Shown: positions 16,531 through 24,813, counted from the first letter of the stretch. The stretch is 64,000 bases of DNA from Exiguobacterium sp018617385 (GCF_018617385.1 NZ_JACSKA010000002.1:124001-188000); one strand, 5' to 3'. Numbers and translations are program-made. The notes: generated by a model not told the origin, from the letters alone.

Positions 16531-16591
16531 CTGTCATAACCTCCATATTCATTTTGACATGTTCAGCGTAGCAAGAGTTCGACAACAAAAA

Positions 16592-16607
16592 TGTGAAATA
16601 CGTCACA
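16592..16607. promoter_or_regulatory. Perfect Fnr-type box upstream of ric
   Basis: TGTGA-AATACG-TCACA, an exact TGTGA-N6-TCACA, 62 bases before the ric start. It is the best match of the four boxes in the block and supports Fnr control of ric. Confidence 0.75.
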
Positions 16608-16646
16608 TTTAAGTGAACAGGATGCAGGTGTTCCAAATTTGGACAC

Positions 16647-16669
16647 AAAAAACCCCTCTTGTCGAGGGG
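16647..16669 (-). terminator. Terminator of aceA
   Basis: CCCCTC-5-base loop-GAGGGG followed on the minus strand by TTTTTT, seven bases after the aceA stop. Confidence 0.9.
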
Positions 16670-16675
16670 CATCGC

Positions 16676-17956
16676 TCAATGCAACGGTGTTTCAAACTGT
16701 TCAGTCTCGGTCGAACCTGCGAGCGCTGTCGTTGATGATTGTCCACCTGAGATGACGAGCGAGACTTCATCGAAGTAACCCGTTCCGACTTCCCGTTGGT
16801 GACGTGTCGCCGTGTAACCGTGTACTTCAGCCGCAAATTCTGCTTGTTGTAACTCCGAGTACGCTGCCATGCCGCGATCTTTGTACCCGCGTGCGAGCTC
16901 GAACATGCCGAAGTTGAGCGCGTGGAATCCAGCGAGTGTGACGAACTGGAACTTGTAGCCCATTGCACCGATTTCTTGTTGGAACGTGGCAATCTCTTCG
17001 TCTGACAACTTCTTCTTCCAGTTGAACGATGGCGAGCAGTTGTAAGCGAGAAGTTTGCCTGGATACTTCGCATGAATCGCTTCGGCAAATTGACGTGCCT
17101 CTGCCAAATCTGGTTCGGACGTCTCACACCAGACGAGATCTGCATACGGTGCATAAGCGAGACCGCGAGCGATGGCTTGCTCGATACCAGCTTCCGTACG
17201 ATAGAAGCCTTCCGGCGTACGCTCTCCAATGATGAACGGATGATCGATTGGGTCGATGTCGCTCGTGATCAAGTTCGCCGCGTGCGCATCTGTCCGCGCT
17301 ACGATGATCGTTGGGACGCCCATGACGTCTGCCGCGAGTCGCGCCGAAATCAAGTTTTTAACAGCCGTCTGCGTCGGGAGCAACACCTTCCCACCAAGGT
17401 GACCACATTTCTTCTCAGACGAGAGCTGGTCTTCGAGGTGAACGCCGGCAGCCCCCGCTTCGATCATCGCCTTCGTCAATTCGAATACGTTGAGTACCCC
17501 ACCAAAACCGGCTTCCATATCCGCGACAATCGGTGCGAACCAATGCGTGTCGCCTTTCCCTTCTGCCGTTTGAATTTGGTCGGCACGTTGAAGCGCTTGG
17601 TTGATTCGTTTGACGACACTTGGCACCGAGTTGGCCGGATATAGACTCTGGTCCGGATACATGTGACCTGACAGGTTCGCATCCGCCGCTACTTGCCAAC
17701 CACTCAAATAGATGGCTTCGAGTCCTGCTTTCACTTGCTGAATCGCCTGATTCCCTGTCAACGCACCGAGTGCATGGACGTAGTCACGCTCGTGCATCAA
17801 TTGCCACAGGCGTTCCGCTCCCTTTGTCGCAAGCGTATGTTCAATCACGATCGACCCTCGTAATTTCATGACGTCTTCTACAGAGTATGGACGTTCTACC
17901 CCTTCAAATCGTTCTGACTTCCAGCTGTTCAACAATTCTTCGCGTTGTTTCATCAA
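16676..17956 (-). CDS. aceA: Isocitrate lyase
   Basis: AceA, 426 residues, splits isocitrate into succinate and glyoxylate in the glyoxylate shunt. The catalytic signature K-K-C-G-H lies at about residues 182-186, with G-A-A-G-V-H-L-E-D just before it. The start has GGAGG. Together with malate synthase G upstream it makes a complete shunt for growth on acetate or fatty acids. The 3' region (383-412) exists a second time, truncated, at window positions 1-90. A perfect 12-base palindrome lies 41 bases upstream of the start. Confidence 0.96.
   Translation of the reverse strand: MMKQREELLNSWKSERFEGVERPYSVEDVMKLRGSIVIEHTLATKGAERLWQLMHERDYVHALGALTGNQAIQQVKAGLEAIYLSGWQVAADANLSGHMYPDQSLYPANSVPSVVKRINQALQRADQIQTAEGKGDTHWFAPIVADMEAGFGGVLNVFELTKAMIEAGAAGVHLEDQLSSEKKCGHLGGKVLLPTQTAVKNLISARLAADVMGVPTIIVARTDAHAANLITSDIDPIDHPFIIGERTPEGFYRTEAGIEQAIARGLAYAPYADLVWCETSEPDLAEARQFAEAIHAKYPGKLLAYNCSPSFNWKKKLSDEEIATFQQEIGAMGYKFQFVTLAGFHALNFGMFELARGYKDRGMAAYSELQQAEFAAEVHGYTATRHQREVGTGYFDEVSLVISGGQSSTTALAGSTETEQFETPLH
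16721..16810. repeat. Direct repeat partner within aceA
   Basis: This part of aceA matches 1-90 in the same orientation (84 of 90 bases; the last 50 identical). The two copies bracket the 16.6-kb nitrate/molybdenum block. Beyond 16810 the intact gene continues, whereas the left copy stops at 90. Confidence 0.85.
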
Positions 17957-17996
17957 TAAACCCTCCTGTATTATATTAATTTCATATAATTAAATT

Positions 17997-18008
17997 TGTT
18001 ATATAACA
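17997..18008. promoter_or_regulatory. Palindromic operator candidate upstream of aceA
   Basis: TGTTATATAACA, a perfect 12-base palindrome, 41 bases before the aceA start. Two copies with one mismatch each lie upstream of glcB, suggesting a common repressor of the glyoxylate shunt. The regulator is not identified. Confidence 0.55.
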
Positions 18009-18028
18009 GATGGTGCAAATGAAATGAT

Positions 18029-18325
18029 TTAGTCGAGGTAAGCGCAGCATTCCAACGCTGCCTTAAACGTCGAATGCTCCATCCCGCAGCAACGACAGAC
18101 ATTTTCTTCGTCACGGTCATCCGGTTTGCGGAAAACGACGACTTCATCGATCGGCTCTTTCATGATTTGGAGCGAACCGTCTGCACGATCCAAGACGAGG
18201 CGCATCAAGTCGTTTCCGTATACGAATGCCGTATTCGCAAGTGATGCTGTCGATTCTCCAGATACGATGCGGCGGACGACCCAACGTTCAATCAACTGTT
18301 CGCTTTCCATTTTTTTCGTTGTCAT
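18029..18325 (-). CDS. Small Cys-rich protein between glcB and aceA
   Basis: A 98-residue protein of unknown family whose start overlaps the glcB stop (ATGA), so it is translationally coupled. The C-terminal quarter has C-R-C-C-G and, 13 residues after it, C-C, a possible metal site; the rest is a compact alpha/beta-looking sequence without membrane segments. Its position between the two glyoxylate-shunt enzymes suggests a role with them. No function can be named from sequence. Confidence 0.75.
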   Translation of the reverse strand: MTTKKMESEQLIERWVVRRIVSGESTASLANTAFVYGNDLMRLVLDRADGSLQIMKEPIDEVVVFRKPDDRDEENVCRCCGMEHSTFKAALECCAYLD

Positions 18326-20505
18326 GATGAGGTTCCTCCTTTTAAATTGAACTCCACAGTTTGTCGTTTCATAAATTCACGGCGGCGGCGATGTAAGATT
18401 GGTTCCGTATACCCGTTCGGCTGTTTCAACCCATGAAACACGAGTTCGTGGGCGGCTTGATAGGCGATCGACTGATCGACGTTCGGCGTCATCGGTCGAT
18501 AATTCGGGTCTGACTCGTTTTGCTCATCGACGACTCGTGCCATCCGATAAAGCGTGACCTCGACTTGTTCTGCTGAACAGATGCCGTGATGCAACCAGTT
18601 GGCCACGTGTTGGCTCGAAATCCGGAGTGTCGCCCGGTCTTCCATCAGTCCGATATGGTGAATATCCGGCACTTTCGAACAACCGACACCTTGTTCGACC
18701 CAACGGACGACGTACCCGAGCAATCCTTGCAAGTTGTTCTCAAGCTCTTCTTTGATCTCTTCTTGCGAATAAATGCGCGTCGCGAGCGGGATATCAAGGA
18801 GCTGTTGTCGTTCATGTTTCAAAACAGGCTGTTGGATCAATTCTCGCTGTACATCAAAAGCATCGAGTTGATGATAGTGCATCGCATGGAGCGTCGCCGC
18901 GGTCGGTGAAGGCACCCATGCCGTCGTTGCCCCGGAGCATACGTGTGCCATTTTTTCACGCATCATATCCTGCATCCGGTCGGGCATCGCCCACATCCCT
19001 TTTCCGATTTGTGCCTGATGATGGAACCCACTCTCGAGACCGGTTGATACATTCAACCGTTCATATGCAGCGAGCCAAGGTGACGTCTTCATTTCTCCCT
19101 TCCGACGCATCGGTCCGAGTGTCATCGAGGAATGAATTTCGTCTCCCGTACGGTCGAGAAAGCCCGTGTTGATGAAGACGACCCGTTCTTTTACTTGCTC
19201 GATACAATTTTTCAAGTTGAGCGACGTTCGTCTCTCTTCATCCATCACGCCGACTTTTAACGTATGGCGGGGAAGATCCAGTAAATCTTCTACGGCGTCA
19301 AACAGGTCATTGGTGAATGCAACTTCTTCAGAGCCGTGCATTTTCGGTTTGACGATATAGATCGATCCTTCTCGAGAGTTGAGACGACGATGGAGATGGC
19401 GACTTGCGATCAATGAAGTGAAGATGGCATCCACGATTCCTTCTGGCACCTCGCGCCCTGCTGCATCAAGGATCAAGTCCGTCGTCATCAAGTGTCCGAC
19501 GTTCCGAATGAATAAGAGCGCGCGTCCTGGGAGGACGATTTCCGCTCCACCTTTTCCAATCAAACGCTTGTCTTCGTTTAAACGTCGAGAGAGTCGCTTC
19601 CCATTCTTTTGGAACGAGGCTTCAAGCGTCCCATCCATCAGACCGAGCCAATTACGATACAGATGAACTTTGTCTTCCGCACAAACGGCTGCGACCGAGT
19701 CCTCACAATCCACGATTGCGGATAGGGCTGATTCGAGCTCGATGTCCATCAGTCCAGCAGGATCGACCTTTCCGACCGGATGCTCGCGGTCAAATTGCAG
19801 TGCAACGTGTAAGGCATGGTGTCTGAGCATCAACGTCTTCAACTCGCTCGGTTCCCCGGCGTAACCGACGAAGGAATCATCTGCGAACGAATGCTCGTCG
19901 TCCCCGATTACCGCATAGGCGACATCGTCACGAACGACGTATCGTGTCACTTCCTTGTGCGACCCTGATGGTAGCGGGAACGTGTCATCTAGAAACTGTT
20001 TCGCCAACCGAATGACCCCATTACCGCGAACGGGATTATATGCTCGCCCCTTTTCCATATCGTCTGTCTCGTCAATCATGTCCGTCCCATAAAGGGCGTC
20101 GTAGAGACTTCCCCATCTGGCGTTGGCGGCGTTAAGTGCATATCTGGCATTGTCTAACGGGACGACGAGTTGCGGTCCAGCTTGATGCGCGATTTCGCGA
20201 TCGACATTCGACACGTCGATGTTAAAATCTTCGACGACCGGTTCGATATAGCCGATTGACGTTAAAAATCTCTCATATTCGATTGGATCGACCTCGTCTT
20301 GCCGACTGTACCACTCCTGTAACAATCGTTCATATGTCGTGCGCTGCTCTAGAAGTGTCTGATTCACTGGAATGAAACGCTCTAGAAGCGATTCGACGCC
20401 TTCCCAAAAAGCGTTGATTTCATGGGGTTCAAGTACGTTTTTATTCACAAATTCGAGCAGTTTCTCATGAATATGATACGTATCTAGTCGTTCATAGTGT
20501 TCCAA
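18322..20505 (-). CDS. glcB: Malate synthase G
   Basis: A 727-residue enzyme condensing glyoxylate and acetyl-CoA to malate, of the long (G) type. Signatures include L-P-G-R-A-L-L-F-I-R-N-V-G-H near residue 330, V-K-P-K-M-H-G near 395, and the G-V-M-D-E-E-R-R-T-S-L-N-L active-site stretch near 430. I chose TTG at 20505: AAAGGAGG lies ten bases before it, and the protein then begins with the usual E-H-Y-E-R; an ATG at 20529 precedes the ribosome site. It heads the transcript glcB-18029 gene, with aceA behind. Confidence 0.93.
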   Translation of the reverse strand: MEHYERLDTYHIHEKLLEFVNKNVLEPHEINAFWEGVESLLERFIPVNQTLLEQRTTYERLLQEWYSRQDEVDPIEYERFLTSIGYIEPVVEDFNIDVSNVDREIAHQAGPQLVVPLDNARYALNAANARWGSLYDALYGTDMIDETDDMEKGRAYNPVRGNGVIRLAKQFLDDTFPLPSGSHKEVTRYVVRDDVAYAVIGDDEHSFADDSFVGYAGEPSELKTLMLRHHALHVALQFDREHPVGKVDPAGLMDIELESALSAIVDCEDSVAAVCAEDKVHLYRNWLGLMDGTLEASFQKNGKRLSRRLNEDKRLIGKGGAEIVLPGRALLFIRNVGHLMTTDLILDAAGREVPEGIVDAIFTSLIASRHLHRRLNSREGSIYIVKPKMHGSEEVAFTNDLFDAVEDLLDLPRHTLKVGVMDEERRTSLNLKNCIEQVKERVVFINTGFLDRTGDEIHSSMTLGPMRRKGEMKTSPWLAAYERLNVSTGLESGFHHQAQIGKGMWAMPDRMQDMMREKMAHVCSGATTAWVPSPTAATLHAMHYHQLDAFDVQRELIQQPVLKHERQQLLDIPLATRIYSQEEIKEELENNLQGLLGYVVRWVEQGVGCSKVPDIHHIGLMEDRATLRISSQHVANWLHHGICSAEQVEVTLYRMARVVDEQNESDPNYRPMTPNVDQSIAYQAAHELVFHGLKQPNGYTEPILHRRRREFMKRQTVEFNLKGGTSS

Positions 20506-20529
20506 GCGTTCACATCCTCCTTTAATCAT

Positions 20530-20580
20530 TGTTATATATCAGTTGATTACAATATAGACTATTATATAACAGTTTGACAA
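20530..20580 (-). promoter_or_regulatory. glcB promoter with two operator copies
   Basis: A candidate -35 TTGTCA (20575-20580) and -10 TATATT (20551-20556) are 18 bases apart on the minus strand. TATTATATAACA (20560-20571) sits in the spacer and TGTTATATATCA (20530-20541) just after the likely start of transcription. Each differs by one base from the aceA palindrome. This layout fits repression by occlusion. Confidence 0.5.
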
Positions 20581-20602
20581 CCCATTTCTCAAAACTTTTT
20601 AT

Positions 20603-20673
20603 TTGAAATCCTGTGAAGATGGGTTTACTATACATTGTGTGACCCATCAATGATTGAGTCATCAATGATTTGA
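20603..20673 (+). promoter_or_regulatory. Promoter and repeat operator of the marR-nitroreductase operon
   Basis: A -35 TTGAAA (20603-20608), 17-base spacer and -10 TACTAT (20626-20631). Downstream lie two copies of ATCAATGATT (20646-20655 and 20661-20670), 15 bases apart. The first extends to TCAATGATTGA, a palindrome about one base. Such repeats between the start site and ribosome site are where a MarR repressor would bind to control its own operon. Confidence 0.55.
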
Positions 20674-20686
20674 GGAGGCGATGTGC

Positions 20687-21133
20687 ATGCGAGATTCTTG
20701 CTCGCTTCGTGATCAAATTCTCTATCACATCATCACGGTTCAAAAAGAATTAGGGCAATTATTCGACTCTGAAATGGACGGGCTCAGCTTGAGTCGCTAC
20801 GACATTTTGAGCAACTTGTATCACGTCGGTCCATTGCGGCAACGTGAATTGCAACAGCGCGTCGATGTCGACCATGCCGCCATCACCCGACACCTGAAAC
20901 AATTAGAGACACAAGGACTCATCACGCGGAGACGCTGTGAACAAGATAACCGTGTCATCTATGTTGAGTTGACAGACGAGGGTCGTGAACAAATTGCACA
21001 TTGGACTGAGCAAAAAGAGTGCTTAACGGACCGACTTTTTGTCAACATGAAGGTAGAGGATCAACAACAGTTACTAGCATCACTCACGATGTTACAAGAT
21101 ACTATTGACCATGAAAGGAAGACTACAATATGA
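20687..21133 (+). CDS. MarR-family regulator
   Basis: A 148-residue winged-helix regulator. The recognition region (R-E-L-Q-Q-R-V-D-V-D-H-A-A-I-T-R-H-L, about 54-71) and the wing (T-R-R-R-C-E-Q-D-N-R) are typical. I prefer ATG 20687, nine bases after GGAGG; ATG 20681 is only three bases after it. The stop overlaps the nitroreductase start. The pair resembles B. subtilis ydgJ-ydgI, and related MarR proteins sense quinones, disulfide stress or diamide. Cysteines near the N-terminus could sense thiol stress. Confidence 0.88.
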   Translation: MRDSCSLRDQILYHIITVQKELGQLFDSEMDGLSLSRYDILSNLYHVGPLRQRELQQRVDVDHAAITRHLKQLETQGLITRRRCEQDNRVIYVELTDEGREQIAHWTEQKECLTDRLFVNMKVEDQQQLLASLTMLQDTIDHERKTTI

Positions 21134-21765
21134 ACACTGCTACACAAAAAGACTTTATGGAGATTGTCAAAGGACGCCGCTCGATTCGTGTATACGATGA
21201 GAACGTCAAAATCTCAAAAGAAGAAATGACACAAATTCTTGAAGAAGCGACAACAGCTCCTTCATCCCTTAACTTACAGCCATGGCGCTTCGTCGTCATC
21301 GATAGCGCAGAAGGAAAAGAAACACTCCTTCCACTCGCAAGCTTCAACAAACGCCAAGTGGAAACATCTTCAGCGGTCATCGCCCTCTTCGCCGACTATC
21401 AGATGGCAGATTACACAGAAGAGATTTTTGATACAGCGGTAGAACGCGGTATGATGCCGGCTGAAGTCCGCGACCGTCAAGTCGACATGATCAAAGGCAT
21501 CTTCAAAGATGCACCGAAAGAAATGATCAAGGACAGCATCATGCTCGATTCAGGTCTTGTTGCGATGCAACTCATGCTCGTCGCACGTGCACACGGATAT
21601 GACACAAACCCAATCGGCGGATACGACAAAGCGAACATCGCTGAAGCGTTCGGTCTCGACAAAGAACGTTACCTTCCAGTCATGCTTCTCTCGATCGGGA
21701 AAGCAGCAGAAGAAGGGTATCCATCAGTCCGCTTCCCAGTCGACCGCATCACAGACTGGAAATAA
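21130..21765 (+). CDS. Nitroreductase family protein (YdgI-like)
   Basis: A 211-residue flavin-dependent NAD(P)H oxidoreductase. G-R-R-S-I-R-V-Y-D near residue 14, A-P-S-S-L-N-L-Q-P-W-R near 44, and the C-terminal G-Y-D-x-N-P-I-G-G-Y-D contribute to FMN binding. It is coupled to the MarR gene (ATGA overlap) and ends in a strong shared terminator. Probable role: two-electron reduction of quinones or nitro compounds as detoxification. Confidence 0.9.
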   Translation: MNTATQKDFMEIVKGRRSIRVYDENVKISKEEMTQILEEATTAPSSLNLQPWRFVVIDSAEGKETLLPLASFNKRQVETSSAVIALFADYQMADYTEEIFDTAVERGMMPAEVRDRQVDMIKGIFKDAPKEMIKDSIMLDSGLVAMQLMLVARAHGYDTNPIGGYDKANIAEAFGLDKERYLPVMLLSIGKAAEEGYPSVRFPVDRITDWK

Positions 21766-21770
21766 TTCAA

Positions 21771-21805
21771 AAGAGTCAATCGCCCCGGCGATTGACTCTT
21801 TTTTT
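21771..21805. terminator. Bidirectional terminator between two nitroreductase genes
   Basis: A 14-bp perfect stem AAGAGTCAATCGCC / GGCGATTGACTCTT with a 2-base loop and T-run after it on the plus strand. The convergent gene at 21805 can use it in the opposite direction. Confidence 0.9.
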
Positions 21806-22467
21806 CATCCGATATATTTGACGACTTCATTGAAGTCACGACGTGTTTTCGGTGCGAAATCGCGCGCTCGATACCCAAATGCGACCATGACCGAAAGTGA
21901 CCATTCGCCTCGTTCCATCACGCCTTCTGAGATGAGCAACTCATCGATTTCCTCTTGATTGAATCCTTCGATCGGGCATGAATCAATCTCGATTTGTGCG
22001 GCAGCCGTCATCATGTTTCCGAGCGGAATATATGTCTGACGCTTGATCCATTCCTGGAAGACACGCTCATCGTCTAAAAGACGATAGTCGTTCTCCTGGA
22101 ACTCCTGTACCCGTTTCACGCGTTGTGCGTATTCTTCTTCCGTCCGGCCCTGTACACCCGTCACGATATGACGAATATAGTCCGCATCGTAACGCATGGC
22201 TTTCGGTGTTCTTGCGAGGATCAATACAAAGTGACTGGCAGTCAGTGCCTGACCTTGCGCTCCCCATGCATGATCTTTAATCTTTTGGAGTAAATCTTCC
22301 CGACGCACCACGACGAATTGCCATGGCTCGAATCCGAACGAACTCGGCGAAAGACGTCCCGTCTCTAAAATGAACTCCATATCCTCTTCCTTGATTTTAC
22401 GATCCGCATCGAACGCTTTCGTCGCTTGACGCCAACGATACGCTTCTAAAATGTCTTTCTTTTTCAT
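21805..22467 (-). CDS. NAD(P)H nitroreductase (YfkO-like)
   Basis: A 220-residue nitroreductase-fold protein, unlike its neighbour in detail. R-Q-A-T-K-A-F-D near residue 13, L-S-P-S-S-F-G-F-E-P-W near 40, W-G-A-Q-x-Q, and L-G-N-M-M-T-A-A-A-Q-I-x-x-D-S-C-P-I-E-G-F agree closely with B. subtilis YfkO, a flavin-dependent reductase. Start ATG 22467 is ten bases from GGAGG; a GTG at 22476 is too close. It converges on the MarR-controlled nitroreductase gene. Confidence 0.88.
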   Translation of the reverse strand: MKKKDILEAYRWRQATKAFDADRKIKEEDMEFILETGRLSPSSFGFEPWQFVVVRREDLLQKIKDHAWGAQGQALTASHFVLILARTPKAMRYDADYIRHIVTGVQGRTEEEYAQRVKRVQEFQENDYRLLDDERVFQEWIKRQTYIPLGNMMTAAAQIEIDSCPIEGFNQEEIDELLISEGVMERGEWSLSVMVAFGYRARDFAPKTRRDFNEVVKYIG

Positions 22468-22483
22468 CGTGCTCACTCCTCCA

Positions 22484-23095
22484 TTACCAAGATGACTCCA
22501 TCATATCAAACCGATAAATCAAAAATCGCTCATGAAGATTCTTCAGCGGCAATCGCACCGTTTGTACGTACTGAAAAGGCGTCTCGTCGTTCAAATAATT
22601 GAGGTACTCATCCGCCGGATAATATAAAATCACATCGACCGGGCGAGAATCCGTTTCAACAGATTCGATGATGTTGGCGATCACTTGGCGGAATACGTTC
22701 ACCGAGAACGGATTAAAGAAGTAGAATCGATTCGCATCCGACGGAATCGTGAATGCCTCCGCGAATCCCCGTTCCAATTGAACACTTCCTCGATTTCGAT
22801 GTTTCTTCGTATAACTCATCCAATTTTGAAGTGCCTCCTCATGAAATCCACCGTCCATCTCGACACCGATTGCCCGCACGCGAAACGTATATGCTAAATA
22901 GAACGGCAGACGCCCTTTGCCCGAACCGAAATCAACAATCGTATCTGTGGACTCTAACGGATAAGCGTCCCGAAGCAAATCGAGTGCCTCGTAAGGAGTC
23001 GGCTCATAACGATGATATTCGGCCGAGGACGGAAATCCTTGCTGAGGTTTGGCCGTCTCGATTTGCAGGAGTTGTTCATATTGCTGTTCGTTCAT
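22484..23095 (-). CDS. Class I SAM-dependent methyltransferase
   Basis: A 203-residue protein with the SAM-binding motif V-D-F-G-S-G-K-G-R-L-P-F near residue 57 and an acidic motif I-G-V-E-M-D after it. The F-F-N-P-F-S segment near 125 resembles the catalytic-loop region. Start ATG 23095 overlaps the stop of the membrane gene upstream. It is third in an operon with an Ecs-like ABC exporter. The substrate cannot be told. Confidence 0.82.
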   Translation of the reverse strand: MNEQQYEQLLQIETAKPQQGFPSSAEYHRYEPTPYEALDLLRDAYPLESTDTIVDFGSGKGRLPFYLAYTFRVRAIGVEMDGGFHEEALQNWMSYTKKHRNRGSVQLERGFAEAFTIPSDANRFYFFNPFSVNVFRQVIANIIESVETDSRPVDVILYYPADEYLNYLNDETPFQYVQTVRLPLKNLHERFLIYRFDMMESSW

Positions 23096-24099
23096 GATGA
23101 ACCTCTTTCTTGAATGGATTGAAAGAATGGATGTCGCTCCATTTCTCTCGTGAACGATGTCTGTTCCTGATAGGCGACATATAACAAATAAATCGGAACC
23201 ACTAGTTTGAACCAACTCGGGAGAAGAATCACGCTCGTGACCCCGAGCGGAATGAGTCGAAACCATAGATTCCGATGGCTCGGTGTCCTGAAATAGATCA
23301 GGATTGCCATCGTTCGCTTGACGGTGCCGAAGCGGTTCGGTCTCGGTCGATACAGTGGACGTTTCCGCTCACTCGTCTTCTCGATGGCTCCTGACGTCGT
23401 CAGCAGGACACGGTCGAATGAGGCACGCTCACGTTCCCCGATTTCAATCTCCCGACCGATATTCGGATGTTTCGACACCCATCCTTCCCCTACGTATAAC
23501 GCAAATGTGACCATCATGCTTCCAATCAACACACTGAGTAATACTGAATCAATCAATAACGCATACACACCTACAAAAGCAAGGAGTACAATCAATACTC
23601 GCTTCATGAGATGGGCGTGTCGGAGGCGAAATTGATACTGAATCCATGCATGGGACCAACCGAGTAGAAAGAGTGCAGCCCCAAACGCGAGTATCTCGCC
23701 CACACTCCTGCCCTTTATGTATAAAATTGGGGCAAGCAACAGCAGATAACATCCATATTGAATCACGTGTTGCGTAAAATGATACCAAACCGAATACCAT
23801 TTCAAATCCCGAATCATGCTTCGGTTTGACACGAGGATGAGATCGGCACGCTCAATCCAGACAAACATGCGGTCTTGCCACATGAACCATCCAATCAGAA
23901 GTGCCCAGAGAAAATAAGGAATGTCACCTAACCAGGGGAAGCTCCCTTCCCAGACTTGCCAATAGGAATAGCCTGCCCATATGAGAAGAGGAAGGACACC
24001 GTATAAAAAAATCGTCCAGTCGACAATCAATCGGACCGTCTTCCACTGTTGTTTTACATAACGGGAGACACGCATCCAAAACAATCGTTTCGCAATCAT
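23092..24099 (-). CDS. ABC transporter permease, EcsB-like
   Basis: A 335-residue membrane protein with about eight hydrophobic segments in two groups and a hydrophilic stretch around 225-265. Its start overlaps the ATPase gene stop (ATGA). Size, topology and partner resemble EcsB of Bacilli, an exporter linked to secretion and regulated proteolysis, though this protein is shorter and the usual third gene ecsC is absent. Confidence 0.75.
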   Translation of the reverse strand: MIAKRLFWMRVSRYVKQQWKTVRLIVDWTIFLYGVLPLLIWAGYSYWQVWEGSFPWLGDIPYFLWALLIGWFMWQDRMFVWIERADLILVSNRSMIRDLKWYSVWYHFTQHVIQYGCYLLLLAPILYIKGRSVGEILAFGAALFLLGWSHAWIQYQFRLRHAHLMKRVLIVLLAFVGVYALLIDSVLLSVLIGSMMVTFALYVGEGWVSKHPNIGREIEIGERERASFDRVLLTTSGAIEKTSERKRPLYRPRPNRFGTVKRTMAILIYFRTPSHRNLWFRLIPLGVTSVILLPSWFKLVVPIYLLYVAYQEQTSFTREMERHPFFQSIQERGSS

Positions 24100-24770
24100 C
24101 GGAGCGCCACATCTTCCATCATATCGAACAAGGTCATCCCCTCTGTTTCGAGTGCTTCACGAATCTCTGCTTTTGTCCCACTCGCCAGCAGTTGCCCGTC
24201 ATCGATCCATACGAACCGGTCACACAACCGCTCGGCCGTATCAAGAACGTGTGTGACTAATAAGACACTTGCCCCCCTCGCACGCTCTGTTTCTAACAGT
24301 CGAAGTAACTGAATCGTCGTCGTCGCATCCAATCCGATAAACGGTTCATCGACAATCAATATCTGCGTTTCTTGAATGAGCGCCAATAAAATCATCGCCT
24401 TCTGTTTCATCCCTTTTGAAAAAGAGGAGAGATACCGGTCGGTCACATGCTCTAACCGAAATAGCTGTAGCAACTCCTCCGTTTTTTCTGTTGAATCGAC
24501 TCCCGTTAATTCTTGGACGAGTGCGATATGTTCAGACAGCGTCAAATAATCATAGTAGACCGGTTGCTCCGGGATGTACGCATAGCGTTCCATCTCGACC
24601 GTTCCCTTCATCCAAGGAATCGTTCTAGTAAGACAGGCGATGGTGGTCGTTTTTCCCGCACCATTCGACCCAATCACCCCTAAAATCTCACCTGCCCGTA
24701 CATCAAACGAAATGTCTTGAATGACAGACTCGTTACTCTCATATCCTGCTTGTTCAATTCTCACATCCAC
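24096..24770 (-). CDS. ABC transporter ATP-binding protein, EcsA-like
   Basis: A 224-residue ATPase with Walker A G-S-N-G-A-G-K-T-T (about 35-43), signature L-S-S-F-S-K-G-M-K-Q-K near 117, Walker B I-L-I-V-D-E-P near 141, and an H-loop T-H-V. The modified signature (S-x-G-M-K-Q-K) is common in EcsA/CcmA-type exporters. It heads the three-gene operon. Confidence 0.9.
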   Translation of the reverse strand: MDVRIEQAGYESNESVIQDISFDVRAGEILGVIGSNGAGKTTTIACLTRTIPWMKGTVEMERYAYIPEQPVYYDYLTLSEHIALVQELTGVDSTEKTEELLQLFRLEHVTDRYLSSFSKGMKQKAMILLALIQETQILIVDEPFIGLDATTTIQLLRLLETERARGASVLLVTHVLDTAERLCDRFVWIDDGQLLASGTKAEIREALETEGMTLFDMMEDVALR

Positions 24771-24786
24771 GATGGGTCCTCCTTAC

Positions 24787-24813
24787 GAAAAAGTCGCCAT
24801 CGCGGCGACTTTC
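24787..24813 (-). terminator. Terminator of the gmu-like operon (after gmuR)
   Basis: AAAGTCGCC / GGCGACTTT stem with a 5-base loop and a T-run on the minus strand. It overlaps the gmuR stop codon. Confidence 0.85.

Noticed and set aside
16609..17229. Long open frame overlapping aceA in another frame on the same strand
   Set aside because: Low-complexity Arg/Ser-rich translation with no ribosome site, entirely explained as a shadow of the conserved aceA frame.
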